A stretch of DNA of 64,000 bases from Colocasia esculenta (Eukaryota > Streptophyta > Magnoliopsida > Alismatales > Araceae), in NCBI GenBank assembly GCA_014218235.1, contig CM024755.1, forward strand, positions 81,103,960 through 81,167,959, in the 5' to 3' direction. Below, one piece after another: positions 36,731 through 49,190 of this stretch. Each line of letters begins with the position of its first letter. Position 1 is the stretch's first letter. The position numbers and the translations under genes were made by a program. A model generated the notes under the pieces. That model had not been told where the DNA came from and ran no database searches. It worked only from the letters and a program-made list of their open reading frames with translations.

Positions 36731-39700
36731 ATATCATTTAGCGATAATTTACTATACGTGCGAACATAAAAAAAGTGCACAATTTAGGAGGGCAACGTAC
36801 TACGGACTGATTCGGCGTTGGTGGGTGTGCGCGGGCGAAGCAACAACAGATTCCGACCTAACACGGTTTTACGTTGTTATTTCATTACATGTTGGAGTTT
36901 TCGGATTTTGTGTTTTCTCTTTTTTTGGGGGACCAAAATATCCTCCGCCGAGCTCGTTTGGCCTGATAAGTTGGCTTAGATCGGGCAAAAGCGACCTGGC
37001 ACGGCCTCTCAGGTTAGGCTGATAACGAGAAGACCCAAGAAGAAAAAAGTGAGGGTAGGGCACTCTTCTATCCTCCATCTTTCCGTCGTTAAAACAGTGC
37101 AGTGGCGGCAGGCCTTCCACCCCACACAACTCATATGAGGTCAGATTTATAACTAGAAAAGGAATTTGGTTATATTAAAGTTTAATGCATGCGCAGATAA
37201 ATGGAGTTGATTTCAGACCCGGATGTAGTTTTGTATATAATTGATGAAGACGGTTTTGAACATGCGAATCGACTCTGGGGCGTCGTCTGAAGAAGAGAGC
37301 TCTTTTTTTCCTGAAAGAAGTAAAAGGGAGCGAAGGTGTCGCAAGTCGAAGTCGACTTGATCAGTTGCAAGTCAAATTTAAGAAGGCGTTCTTAGGGTTG
37401 ATCTTTTAATGATCAAGTTAGTAATTTCTGTGAGAGGGAAAACAAATTAAGAAAATTGAGAGAGAGAGAGGGGGTTGATCTGAGATCATATGTTAAGGTG
37501 TGATATGAGTCTCTTCTATTTAATTTCCTATATCTATAACTTTGTTTCTATAAGTTGTGGGGAGTGGAATTTGAAACTCTTGATGTGGGACTAACTAATC
37601 CCAAGAGAGTGAGAGACCTTCCTTCAGACGACCTCCCTTATGAGATTTTCGAGAAGAGTTGTTGTGCTTATTCTCATCATACTTGATTTCTCGAGATGGG
37701 ATTTCAATTCAATGACATCTATGATCTCCGGCAAGATCTTCAGATTTAGATGGAGTTGGTCTTTGGAAGACTGACGTAGATCCAACCTGCTTTTTAAGTC
37801 GACTTGGGCCGTCTTACTATTGGGCCTACGTTGTTGCTGGGCAGGAAGTTGCACCAACCTGGGCCGACTTCTCAGGGCCCATCAACGATAGCCCACAGTT
37901 AATCTTGCCTAATGGGCCATTCTCTACTTTATGTTCTTCACGCTGATAGTTTTGTGTCGAGTTAACAAAATGTTCTGTTGAAGGTATATAACGTTTAAAA
38001 TTTCGGAGATGTATAGAAAGGAATGTGGAAGATTAAAAGGTATATGTAGGGCTTATTTTAGCAACGTGAAGTGATTAAAATGTAGATAAATTATCCTGTC
38101 TTCCTGTCTGAAGATACCCAAAATTAAGTTAACATATCCGACGGGATCCATGAGAAAACTATTTCTTACCATTATATAGGATTCCCAGTCCCATGTAATT
38201 GCCCAAAAAATGAAAAAAAGGGCTCCTGTTAAGGTCACATCAGTACGGAAAAAGTCTCCTACGATTAAATTTCGTCAGTTGTCCCCAGAAAAATATTTAT
38301 AGATATGTGTTTAAATAAAAAGATTCATTAAACAATATCTAATCAATAAAAGTAAAAGATGTACCAATACAAATTGAATTTTTTTTTTCCAGAGGTGACT
38401 CATATGCACACAACTGATCACCGAGAGTGCTAACCCACCCCCCGCCAATGGAGTGATGGTGAAATAATAAGATTAGTCGCATGTATGATATGACGTAAAG
38501 TTAACTACAACAATGCGTTCAATTAACGCATGTTTGGTCAAACCTTTGAAGTCAACCGCACTCCTGGTTATGAACATGTCTTTTTAAAGTAAAAAGACTT
38601 TTTTTTTTCCCTAAAGTATAAAGACTCTGAAGAAAAAGAATCCAATAGGAAGAGTTTAACTCGAAATATAGTTGTCTGTAATAGAACTATCCTAAATGGG
38701 TCAAAAAGAAAAAGTCTCCTTTAATGAGAATACTTGACATTGTTTGTAGAGAAATATTTACTACTAGGGGGAGATTAGAGCCAAACTTGCTACTCATCAT
38801 TGGCCACCCTCAGTCACTTGTTGTTGATCACTAGTGCTAGCTGTTGGCAATTGTCACCCATGGTTATTTGTCGTCATCCACTATCACACTGTCAGTTACC
38901 ACTTTCCATCCGTGATCACCAACATTGGTGATTGGCGAGTGGTATATAGTATATTAATTGTGTGCATGTGACCATATTAGTTCAGAACAATCCACATATT
39001 GTAGTAAGCATTTCTTGTTCATAAGTCACAAACATTTGATAGAAGAAATAAAAAGAATAAAAAATAACATTATTTTACATTCTCTTGATGTGATACAAAT
39101 TAGATAAAAAAAGAAAATCTGACACATGCATAATTATTTGCATAGTTACGTATCAATAACATAAGGAGAAGTACTGTCTTCGTATCCACTTCAAATTTAT
39201 TATTTTATTTTATGAGAAATATTTATTACAAGATACATCTTATAACAAAATTGATGTAAATTATTTAAAAAATAATTTTATTAAAACATGAGATTTTTTT
39301 TTGTCAAATTTTCAACTAATAAAAATACATTTCAATTATTGTGTTACAAAAAACATTTCTCTTATTTTATGGTCAACATTCAGGAGGAGAGAGTTGCGAT
39401 AGATTAAGAGGAAATTTGTGATAATTTATGACTAGATATATGGGTATAAAGAGATATAACTCTTCGAATTGTATGCAAGAAGGTGTTTATTTATGTAAGT
39501 GTTGAAATTATTTGATGGTTAAGTAGAAATCATGTCTTCCGCATCCCTCGCTGCATGCCTCAATCCATCTTATCCCTTTCCTCTCCTCTCCTTCCGCAAT
39601 GACCTTCTCATAAAGTTTTTTTCTTTTTCTTTTTAATGTACGATTGCATTACATGCTTCAAGATTAAAGAACTATGCAGTTGTGGGTTTGAAAGACCTTC

Positions 39701-40138
39701 ACATAGCCAATTTAATTTTTTTTTTGAAATTGAATGTATATACTTACAAAGAGAAATGATAGCTTCGACAACTAATAATTAATTAAGTTAGATTAGTTAG
39801 AGATTGTACATGAGAAGTAACTCAATTAGTTGAACACTCCATCATACATTCAAAAGTCAGAAGTTTAACTCTTAGTGATAATAAATTTGTAAAGATTTGT
39901 CGAGAATTTATTCCCCATGATATATGTTAATATTTTAATAAATATATATATTTAAAAAAATTAGTTAGAGACTAATCTAATTCATGTTATATTTGATGTG
40001 GCACACTTGCCATTATCCGTCACCCATTACTGTTGATGACATCCAATTTAAGTTTACATCTTTTATCGTCTAATTTGAAAATTAAGTTGGAACGAAAATT
40101 GGTAAGTTAGAAGCTGAAACTGACACATCATAGCCTAC
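36731..40138. other. Intergenic DNA without recognised genes
   Basis: The sequence is AT-rich and single-copy in appearance, with poly-T runs. A GGGCC-rich stretch at 37800-37920 and a TGATGTGGGACTAA-type motif near 37580 hint at old transposon debris. No frame has a recognisable family signature. Confidence 0.4.
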
Positions 40139-40146
40139 AATATCTT

Positions 40147-40325
40147 CAGGGGCGGACCCACATTTATGGTGGGGGTGCCCCCCCTCCCCAATTTTGGCTC
40201 TCTTTATTTTTTTTATTTTTGTATTAATTTTTTTTAATTTCTAATTGACACCTTTTATATTTTACTTTACTTTAATATTTTCTTACCTTGACCCCTATTT
40301 ATGTTTCATCCTACCTCCACCCTTG
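40147..40325. mobile_element. Small hAT-type MITE
   Basis: The 179-bp element is flanked by a perfect 8-bp duplication AATATCTT (40139-40146 and 40326-40333), the length typical of hAT transposons. The ends are imperfect inverted repeats: CAGGGGCGGACCC on the left, and CAAGGGTGGAGG when the right end is read inward. The interior is T-rich and noncoding. It lies about 1.1 kb upstream of the TM9SF start codon. Confidence 0.8.
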
Positions 40326-40894
40326 AATATCTTACCCTGTTATGTATTATTTTCATGAAACTTTAAGGAATATTAAACAATAAAATTTTCATTTTCCCGA
40401 CGATGGAGACGAGAACCAAAACCATTCGTAGGTCGGCTAACTCTCTTCTAAAAAAGCTCGTCACATGCCTGCGAATCTGGTCAACTAGCTGGCACGTGCT
40501 TCCACTCTAGGAGAATGTGCGCCGTAACGTGATGGTTCCACGCCTACCACTCTCAATCTTTTACCAGGAGGATCTACGATAGACCTAACTATACGTGGAA
40601 TGCCCTCGATTTCACTAAAATTTATATAGTTTGAAAAGCTACTGATATACAAATATATACTATGAGTTTTGGGATATTCTAGTAATAAGAAACTCAACGG
40701 GGATTATTTCAAAAAAAAAAACACTTTTCTTCTTTTAAAATGACATCTTCGTGCCGACCCCTAAAATGGAGAAATCGCGTGGAAGTCTCTCCTTCCCCGT
40801 TCTCCTCCATCCCTCCCGCTCTCTTCTCCCTCCTCCTCCGGCGCGCTTCTGAGGGGATTCTCCGCCATCTCTGGAGTCGGATTCTTCGAGCCAG

Positions 40895-41326
40895 GTATGC
40901 CTGCTGCCCTTCCAGATCCGGTTTTTATTTCTCTTTTCTTCCCTGTCTGCTAGGGTTGCGCGAAGCTGATCAAGGGTTTCATCGATGATAGGTCTGTGTT
41001 CTTGTTGATTGTGTCTGGTTTTTCTTCGACCCACTTGGTTGCTGGAGATTTTAGCTTGAAATGTTTGCCTTGGGGGATTTGGGATCTTAGGTCGGATTTG
41101 CAGCCGTTCGCATTTTTGGGGGGTTCGGATGTGCGGATTTTGTTTTCTGTGGACATGCACCAGTAGATCTAACATTCCTACTGCAAACTAGGGCGTTGGC
41201 TGATGTGTGTTTTCTTTTCTCCTCCTGCGTTTTGGTTTCTTTTGATTCTAAATTCCTCTGTTTCTGTATACTTTGTAGTCCACTATTGAGTAAAGTTTAG
41301 ACTTTTTTTTTCCCCCTCTACTGCAG
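40895..41326 (+). other. Probable 5'UTR intron of the TM9SF gene
   Basis: The donor CCAG|GTATGC follows a CT-rich GC-rich stretch that looks like a 5'UTR exon (about 40760-40894). A T-rich tract and CTGCAG|CC form the acceptor, 110 bases before the ATG. The 432-bp interval is T-rich with no long frame. Inferred from splice signals only. Confidence 0.55.
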
Positions 41327-41435
41327 CCGTGCACCGAAGATAATACGGGGATAACTATATTTTGACCCGTAGATCCAGGGGATCTTAGCGTCGAGCAAAA
41401 TTCTAGATCAGAGGCAGAGGAGTGACAGTGATACC

Positions 41436-43421
41436 ATGGGGAAACCTTCAATCCCAAGTCCCGGTCCTTTAATCCGTTCAGCGCTTTTGATTTTTGTCTT
41501 ATTGGGTTCTCTTTGCGATGCTTTCTACCTTCCTGGAAGTTACATGCACACATACATCCAGCGCGAAGAGATAAATGTGAAAGTGAATTCTCTCACTTCA
41601 ATCGAGACCGAGCTTCCTTTCAGTTACTACAGCCTTCCTTACTGCACCCCCCACAGTGGGATTAAGAAGAGCGCAGAGAATCTGGGTGAGCTCCTCATGG
41701 GAGACCAGATCGACAACTCCCCGTACAAATTTCACGTCAATTTGAATGAGTCCATCTACCTCTGCACCACAAACCCATTGAATGAGCAGGAGGTGAAGCT
41801 TCTAAAGCAGAGGACCCGTGACCTCTACCAGGTCAATATGATCCTTGACAACTTGCCTGTAATGAGGTTTACACAGCAGAACGGGATCACCATCCAGTGG
41901 ACAGGATTCCCCGTTGGGTACACATTAAGTGGCACTAATGATGATTACATCATCAACCATCTGAAGTTTAAGGTGTTGGTGCACGAGTATGAGGGAAATG
42001 GTGTTGAGATCATCAGCACTGGTGAAGAGGGACCTGGGGTAGTCTCAGAAACTGACAACAAGAAGTTGTCTGGATTTCAGATAGTTGGGTTTGAGGTTTC
42101 TCCTTGCAGTATTAAGCGTGATACGGAAGCTTTGTTAAAGCTCAACATGTTTGATAAGATTGACCCAGTGATCTGTCCTCTGGAGCCTGAGAAATCTCAG
42201 ATCATCCGCGAGCAGGAGAGGATCTCATTTACCTACGAGGTAGAGTTTGTGAAAAGTGACATCAGATGGCCCTCGCGCTGGGATGCGTACTTAAAGATGG
42301 AAGGAGCACGTGTGCACTGGTTCTCAATCATGAATTCTCTGATGGTCATTTTCTTCCTTGCCGGAATTGTTTTTGTTATATTCTTGAGGACAGTGAGAAG
42401 GGACTTGACTAGGTACGAGGAGTTGGATAAGGAAGCCCAAGCACAGATGAATGAGGAGCTCTCTGGGTGGAAACTTGTTGTTGGTGATGTGTTTAGAGAG
42501 CCAACTTGCCCAAAGCTGCTCTGTGTAATGATTGGAGATGGTGTTCAGATCGCAGGCATGGCTGTTGTGACAATTGTGTTTGCTGCTCTTGGTTTCATGT
42601 CGCCTGCTTCACGTGGCATGCTCTTGACGGGGATGATCGTCCTCTACCTATTCCTCGGTATTGTGGCTGGATATGCCAGTGTTAGGCTCTGGAGGACCAT
42701 TAAAGGCACGTCGGAGGGCTGGAGGTCTCTTTCCTGGTCTGTGGCCTGCTTCTTCCCTGGGATAGCTTTTGTTATTCTGACCGTGTTGAACTTCCTGCTA
42801 TGGGGTAGTAAGAGCACTGGGGCTATACCTATCTCTCTTTACTTTGTCCTGCTGTCCCTGTGGTTCTGCATCTCAGTTCCACTCACGCTCTTGGGAGGAT
42901 TTTTTGGTACAAAGGCACAGCCCATAGAGTTTCCAGTACGGACAAACCAGATCCCAAGAGAAATACCTGCACGGAAGTACCCCTCATGGCTCCTTGTCCT
43001 CGGTGCAGGTACTCTTCCTTTTGGGACCCTCTTCATCGAGCTCTTTTTCATCCTCTCCAGCATTTGGCTTGGAAGGTTCTACTATGTGTTTGGTTTCCTA
43101 CTCGTCGTCCTCCTCTTGCTGGTCATCGTCTGTGCCGAGGTGTCTGTGGTCCTCACCTACATGCACCTGTGCGTGGAAGACTGGAGGTGGTGGTGGAAAG
43201 CATTCTTTGCCTCCGGTTCAGTTGCTCTCTATGTCTTCCTCTACTCCATCAACTACTTGGTGTTTGACCTTAGGAGCTTAAGTGGGTCTGTTTCAGCTAT
43301 GCTCTACCTAGGGTATTCATTGCTCATGGCTTTGGCTATTATGCTATCTACCGGCACCATCGGCTTCCTGACATCCTTGTATTTTGTGCATTACCTTTTC
43401 TCGTCTGTGAAGATTGACTAG
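41436..43421 (+). CDS. Transmembrane 9 superfamily (TM9SF/nonaspanin) protein, TMN11/12-like
   Basis: A 661-residue protein in one uninterrupted frame, the only intact gene here. Residues 12-28 are a hydrophobic signal peptide ending before AFYLPGSY, the typical mature start of plant TMN11/12-type proteins. Residues 30-290 form the luminal domain (VKVNSLTSIETELPFSYYSL, ENLGELLMGDQI; possible N-glycosylation at N104). About nine membrane segments follow between 299 and 655, the first at 299-318 and then, after a cytosolic loop of about 50 residues, clusters from 370. The C-terminus SSVKID carries the KxD/E motif known to hold this family in the Golgi. TM9SF proteins act in Golgi/endosomal membranes in sorting of membrane proteins. 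The start fits the signal peptide; an upstream 5'UTR intron is likely. The subgroup name is from memory of family sequences. Confidence 0.95.
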   Translation: MGKPSIPSPGPLIRSALLIFVLLGSLCDAFYLPGSYMHTYIQREEINVKVNSLTSIETELPFSYYSLPYCTPHSGIKKSAENLGELLMGDQIDNSPYKFHVNLNESIYLCTTNPLNEQEVKLLKQRTRDLYQVNMILDNLPVMRFTQQNGITIQWTGFPVGYTLSGTNDDYIINHLKFKVLVHEYEGNGVEIISTGEEGPGVVSETDNKKLSGFQIVGFEVSPCSIKRDTEALLKLNMFDKIDPVICPLEPEKSQIIREQERISFTYEVEFVKSDIRWPSRWDAYLKMEGARVHWFSIMNSLMVIFFLAGIVFVIFLRTVRRDLTRYEELDKEAQAQMNEELSGWKLVVGDVFREPTCPKLLCVMIGDGVQIAGMAVVTIVFAALGFMSPASRGMLLTGMIVLYLFLGIVAGYASVRLWRTIKGTSEGWRSLSWSVACFFPGIAFVILTVLNFLLWGSKSTGAIPISLYFVLLSLWFCISVPLTLLGGFFGTKAQPIEFPVRTNQIPREIPARKYPSWLLVLGAGTLPFGTLFIELFFILSSIWLGRFYYVFGFLLVVLLLLVIVCAEVSVVLTYMHLCVEDWRWWWKAFFASGSVALYVFLYSINYLVFDLRSLSGSVSAMLYLGYSLLMALAIMLSTGTIGFLTSLYFVHYLFSSVKID

Positions 43422-46050
43422 ATCTTCCTGTTCCTGTCAAGCGTCTTCATCATAAGTCATAAACCCTCTTTTTTTTTTTTGCGGTTTCACATTCTCAAGG
43501 TAGTCTTGTAGTTTTCGGATGGTCATCACACGGTCGTCTTTCCTAGTCCCAGCCTCAAACTTAGTGCTTTTGTGGAAGTCGGAAGTCCTGGGTACAGAAC
43601 TGCCTTTTTTTTTAAAAAAAAAAATCTGAGGAAGAATTGAATTATAGATTTGAGAATGATTAATTTTTCTCATCATATACTTACGGAACAGCTATAAGGC
43701 TTCGCTTTATCAAAAGTTAGAAGACCGTTTCTTTTTCTTATCAAGTAGAACGATGGTTATATGGAGTGTTTTTATTATTTTGGTTCATTGAGCATCTCTG
43801 TTCGTGGTTATTGTTCTTCGATGACTTGAATTTTCCAGGTACAGTTTTGTTACTTTTAAGCTTGTTATTGTGGCTGTTTTGTTATTGTGCGTGGCAACGC
43901 AGATGCCCAGGCAGATCCTCTCTGCTTAGGTGGGTGTCAGAGCCTGCTTTGTTTTGGGGATCAAACAAGGTGGGCCACTGCCTTGGGCATCAAAAGGTGC
44001 CGAATCGCGTGGGCAGCACCTAGGCAATCACCTTGACTATTGTGCTTGTGAAATTAGCAAAAAGCTAAAGAGTCTTATGCGGCTGCAGGTGGAGTTCGAT
44101 TCTTTATCCCCCAGGGATGAAGAGGAAATTGTGGAATTCATGACATAATGTTACAAATTCTCTTTTTCCCCCTTCCTATGGATGAATAGAAAATGGTCAG
44201 ATATTTGGTCCACTCATGAAACATAAAGATCTCGATTTTCTCTTTTCTCCATGGGAGTGAATAAAAAATGGTGAGATAATATGGCTTATGGACGGATTTA
44301 TTCATCTAGAAGAGTATTCTTGTGCTATGGGCCCCAACAATGCTCGTCGTGGACAAAATTTCTCCCTTTGTCTAACAGGGATTAACAAAACAAAACACTA
44401 AACTTTGCATTATGTATAGTTACCATAACGGAACGAGACGAAAATCACATAGACTGAAAGACGGGTATTTCACAAAATAATACCTAGTTACGGTTATTCT
44501 TTTTCTAATCCATCCAAATTATGAAATTGGTGTACCATCGCGCCTCTTTCTTTTCTGTTATTTCTTGCTTTTATAAAAGTATCCTTCAATCACTCAGCAA
44601 TCTATTACTGCTGACAAATGAAGTCCGCTCAACTCCCTGAAGCTTCCCCTCTACCAAAGCCCCAGCCCACACCCATAAACAAAAGAATGGACAGACTAAT
44701 ATCCAAATGTATCGCCGCCATTATTAGTCAGGTCCATTTGATCGGATGTAAAACATATTCACAGGAAGAAAGTTTTCCAAGGGAAAATATTTATAGGAAA
44801 ATAAAAAAATAATTATTCATTTGATATCCACGTAAATATTTTTTTCTAAAAATACTTTTCAGTGTTTGTTTTTCAGTAATTTTTTTTAAAAAATATTTAA
44901 AAATAAAAAATATGTGTCGGGCAATTGCCGCTAGAGATGTCAATGGGTCGGATACAATGCGGATAATAACTTATCCATTTTCATATCCATTAAGGAAGGA
45001 CTGTATCTATTTGGAGTTCGTTAAGAATTCAGATAATGATATATTTGAAACCTGTTTTGAGTATCCGAGAAAATGTGGTTAATGGACGGTTAATTGGTCA
45101 TACAAAATTATGGTACAAATTCAATTAGAATACAATTTAAATTGAAACGAAAGATCCAAATGACAAATAAATATATTTCAACATAATTTTCATATCATCA
45201 TCATTCATGAGTCAACATAGAATGAGATTGACGCCACTCTGTCATCCACTGCATTGTCGCACCATTGTCTGCCGCATTGTCAAAAGAGAGAGAGGAGAGA
45301 GTAGGCTTCGTTCAACCTTCAAGGAGGTCCAAACGAGAGAGGAGAGTGAAGGCTGAGAAAGGGGACAAAGGAGGCCAAGAACGAGGAGAGAGGAGGCTGC
45401 AATGGAAATTGGGCACCTGCGCCACCGTCCACACATTGTGTTACAGGCAAGAGAGAGGGGGGAGAGGCGGTTCAAACGAGAGAGAGGAGAGTAGAAGAGA
45501 TTGGGACGGTGAGCAAATCAGAAGTGTTGGCTGCGGGGAGCCCCAAAAGAGTGGAGTAAGAAGGCTGAGAGAAATTAGAAAAGTCGAGAGAGAGGAGAGA
45601 GGAGGTTGGTTGTGGTAGAAAATGGGAACTAGGAAATGCCAATTGAGTCAGGCCATTGGCGCATACATGGCTCATCTCAGATTGGAGAAATGTTTAAACT
45701 ATACAAATATTAATAAGACTTTTTACAGAGATTCTTACATCGGATTAGGGAAATGTATATTGGGCATTGGGGACGCTGTAATAAATTATGATGGGTTAGG
45801 ACAAATTTTGCTATCCACTCTTTGATCTAAATCTAAAGGGTAATATTAAATACATACATATATATATATATATATATATTGCTTAACGAAAACAAATGGA
45901 TACAAATTTAGTATGAGATGTATCTATTTTTCATTTTCATTAAGATACTGTATTTGCATCTGATAATTTATCGGTGGAAAAATAATATCCATTTGTTGTT
46001 TGTTAAACTAACGAAACAAGCAGTTATTGGGTTATTGGTTATTGTTGACA
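43422..46050. other. 3' flank of TM9SF and AT-rich intergenic DNA
   Basis: The first few hundred bases should contain the 3'UTR; a poly-T tract lies at 43466-43480, and no unique polyadenylation site can be chosen. Later there are AT-rich stretches with TE-like fragments near 44728 (GGTCCATTTGATCGGATG) and 44935 (GATGTCAATGGGTCGGAT), both resembling common plant repeat ends. Small frames at 43930-44148 and 44618-44812 have no recognisable signature. Confidence 0.4.
45272..45620. repeat. Purine-rich low-complexity tract
   Basis: AGAGAGGAGAG-type sequence is interspersed with short duplicated pieces such as CCAAACGAGAGAGGAGAGT. The open frames across it on both strands follow from composition. 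Confidence 0.6.
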
Positions 46051-46059
46051 TCCTGCTGC

Positions 46060-46455
46060 AAGGCTTTGAGCGTCGACTGTCATTTGTCGGCCACTGGGAA
46101 CCGATCACCGGTCATCGAGAGCCCACCATTGGCTTCAGGGCACCATGCATTAACCTCCGGGGTGCCAACCGCCAAATGTCGGGCGTCGATAGTCAGCCGC
46201 TAGTAGTCGGTCGTTAGCCGCCGATCGTCGGGCACCGATCGTCTATCGTTGGACGCTGACTGCCAATCACCAGTCTTCGGGCACGAAGCGCCGGCTGCTG
46301 TCATCAGTTGTCGGGCTCCGGGTGCCAGACATCTATCGGGGGCCAAGTGTGGGCCGTCAAGTGCTGACCACCGGTCGTGGAGAGCCAGCCGTTGATCATT
46401 GGGCGTCGGCTGTTGACTCCCGGGCATTGTCACCGGCCACCAGTAGTCAGACGCG
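46060..46455. repeat. GC-rich minisatellite related to the one at 36250
   Basis: It shares GCGTCGACTGT, CGTTAGCCGCCG, GGCACCGATC and GGTGCCA motifs with 36250-36575, as an irregular array of about 20-bp units inside AT-rich DNA. The surrounding element ends are not clear; AAACAAACAAACCTTAG near 46666-46682 could be one end. Confidence 0.6.
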
Positions 46456-46809
46456 GACCCTCAGAATGAGAGTAGAAATTGTAGTTTCACTCGTAAAAAT
46501 CTTATATGAAAAAAATCAGGAAAAATAATTTACACATCTCATCAAGGATGCCATAATCTATAAATTTTTGGTAAAAGATTTTCATAGATTAACTTTTTAG
46601 GGGTACCAAATCAATGATTTTATGAAGCTTTTTTAAAAGCGTTTTCTTACATAAAATTTTACGTTGAAACAAACAAACCTTAGACCTGAAAAAAGATTTA
46701 TGAACACGAACATGCTTTCCAATTGCCCTTCACTGCCTAAGTTTATCTTCACAAACTAGTTTCATTCACAAGCATATGCCCAAAGCCGCTTCTCCGTGCA
46801 GAGAGGTTG

Positions 46810-46925
46810 TATATAGGGCTGTTCAGAATTCGGTTCAAACCGAAAAATCGAACCGAACCGGCCAGTTCGGTTCGGTTCAGTTTGGGATCCTACACAGTTC
46901 AGTTCGGTTTCACTACCTGAAACTG
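46810..46925. repeat. CGGTTCGGTTC-rich inverted/tandem repeat
   Basis: Overlapping TCGGTT and AACCGA words occur on both strands (CGGTTCAAACCGAA, CGAACCGAACCG, TTCGGTTCGGTTC), giving local self-complementarity. This type of repeat is frequent in plant intergenic DNA. No gene is seen. Confidence 0.5.
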
Positions 46926-47339
46926 AATATATATATTATAAGTATAATAATTACTCAAACCAATCGTAGCGCGGGCAACAACCCTGCCTGCTCTGGCGCG
47001 GGTTCGAAACTCATCTCTTGCAACACGGTTTTTTTGTGAAAAAGTGTCAAAAACTGAGTTTTTTTGTAGCAAAACTTGCCGGATCAGATGGCTGCCACGA
47101 GATGATGAGGAAGATTCTTCATTTTCCACCTATCATCAACATCGGTCACAAGTTTTATGTTGATGAAAATTAGCCACAAATGCTTCATACGTAATCTTGA
47201 TTACGTAAGGCTTACGTAATTAGATTAGATAATTCAATTTTATTCATGTAGATTCTTTGGGTCATTAATTATATATATATATGATGTCCAATTGAGATGA
47301 GATTTCAAACATAAGTTAGTTAAGAGATAATACAAATTA

Positions 47340-48246
47340 TAGTGATTTTATTTTAATTTTCTAAACTAATTCTTCGTCGAGTAAAAATTACTCCAAAAAT
47401 CATTAAGTCAACTTAATCCCATTATCCACACATCAATAAGTCAGGATGTTTATCTTCTTAGGATCAGTATATTTTTCTGGTAATTATAGTGTTAGATTTT
47501 ACTTTCGTTACCAAATTTCGATGACGTCCTATCGGGGTGCGTACATCTGAAGATAGTATCGGAATCACATTAATTATATGAAAGGATTCTAGATTCATAT
47601 GTAACCGTGATCTTGTATCTTTTATGGTAATCAATATATTATTCTAATATTCAATATCTTATTATTATTTAAATTCTGGGTGTTACAAATCCTCCCCCCA
47701 CTAAAAGAAGTTTGGCCCTCCAAACTCTGTGACTAGTTTGGATGGATCACAAGGTTCAATCTATTAAGTTTTATTTGGTTTAGGTTAATCTTACCAACTC
47801 TATCACAGTTATCAGTCATACGGTATGTGCACCTACCATATACCTCATAGCCATGACATCAATGGAAAATTTGGTATTTAGCATTATTCACAAAAGTTTA
47901 AGGAGATAAGGTTACAATTCCAGGTTCAAATAGATGCAACTTGGTTAGATTCCCCATAATATAGTGAGTGTTTCATAGGTTCTTAACAATATCTTATTAT
48001 TGTTATGGTTTCCCCCACTAAAGGTTAATCTAGATCCTTGAAATCTCCTTTGACACTGGTGACAAGCATGACATGACAGATAGACATAATAAACAAAAGT
48101 AACTTTTATAGGATTTCACAAAATTACATGAATTTTTCTTTAACCGGATTCAATTTTTACAAGTTTGTGCTCATAACATCCTTGTAGTCTAGGTATATGG
48201 TTACCTTCAACAGTTCCTGCCCTCCTGATTTTTATCTACCTCTCCT
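47340..48246 (-). mobile_element. Remnant of a chromovirus (Tekay-like) gypsy 3' end
   Basis: On the minus strand, sequence right of 47687 ends in the purine tract AGTGGGGGGAGGATT (47688-47702), followed by an LTR start TGTAACACCCAG at 47687 reading left. A CGCACCCCGATAGG segment about 150 bases into it matches the same position of solo LTR 2. The left end of the LTR is not visible and no coding domain is present. Element E was inserted into the internal part at 48246. Confidence 0.5.
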
Positions 48247-48509
48247 TGATGATCAGTCTGTCCCCATGTAATTTTAATGTATTTTGGTGATTAACAAAAC
48301 TAAACTAGTTTTTATAAATAATATCTAATGAATATCTCATAAGTCTTAAAGTACAGGAAAAATACCAAAGTCAATCAAGCCAATAAAGGTATGCATTACT
48401 TCTCTGAAGCTTTAATCTTTTCAACATGATATTTCTCTAAGTCCATATCGATTTCTGTTGAAATTCATAACGATTTCCTTATAAGACCGAAAAGTCATGT
48501 TGTTTCAAT

Positions 48510-49190
48510 CAAGTCGATGTCATAACGACTCTATAAGTTATCGCAACAATTTCTTTAGGAAGCGCAACGACTTGCCTGTCATAACGACTCTATAAGTTAT
48601 CGCAACGATTTCTTTAGAAAGCGCAATGACTTGCCTGTCATAACGACTCTATACGTTATCGCAACGATTTCTTTAGAAAGCGCAACGACTTGCATGTCAT
48701 AACGACTCTATAAGTTATCGCAACGATTTCTTTACAAAGCGCAACGACTTGCATGTCATAACGACTCTATAAGTTATCGCAACGATTTCTTTAGAAAGCG
48801 CAACGACTTGCCTGTCATAAGTTATCGCAACGATTTCTTTAGAACTCCCAACGACTTTCTTGTTGTAACGATTTCATAAGTTACCGTAACAATTTCTTTA
48901 GAACTCACAACGACTTGATAAGTGTTCATAACGATTTGCCTTGCACAAAGATTTCTTTAAGCGCTCACAATGATTTGCTCTCTATAATGACTTGTTAGTA
49001 TTCAGAACGACTTGATAAGTGTTCATAACGATTTGCTTTGCACAAATATTTCTTTAAGAGCTCACAACGATTTGCTCTCTATAATGACTTGTTAGTATTC
49101 AGAACGACTTGATAAGTGTTCATAATGATTTGCTCTCTATAATGACTTGTTAGTACTCATAACGATTTCATAAGTCATATAGACATCGAC
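48510..49190 (+). repeat. Minisatellite in element E LTR, GCAACGATTTC core
   Basis: Units of about 56-58 bp read CATAACGACTCTATAAGTTA, then TCGCAACGATTTCTTTAGAA, then AGCGCAACGACTTGC, decaying into longer variants rightward. Each unit has three AACGAY cores. The same array is in the 3' LTR (59930-60520). Confidence 0.92.

Noticed and set aside
43930..44148. Possible small gene downstream of TM9SF
   Set aside because: Short, no family signature, overlaps a possible 3' flank; open frames of this size are expected by chance.
45265..45618. Glu/Arg-rich frame
   Set aside because: Low-complexity purine tract, open by composition on both strands.
46965..47030. tRNA-derived SINE or tRNA, from GGTTCGAAACTC resembling a B box
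   Set aside because: No convincing A box at the right distance, no cloverleaf could be drawn, and no clear SINE tail or flanking duplication.
48510..49190. CRISPR-like regular repeat array
   Set aside because: Units are contiguous minisatellite repeats inside an LTR of a plant retrotransposon, duplicated in the partner LTR; there are no unique spacers and no cas genes.
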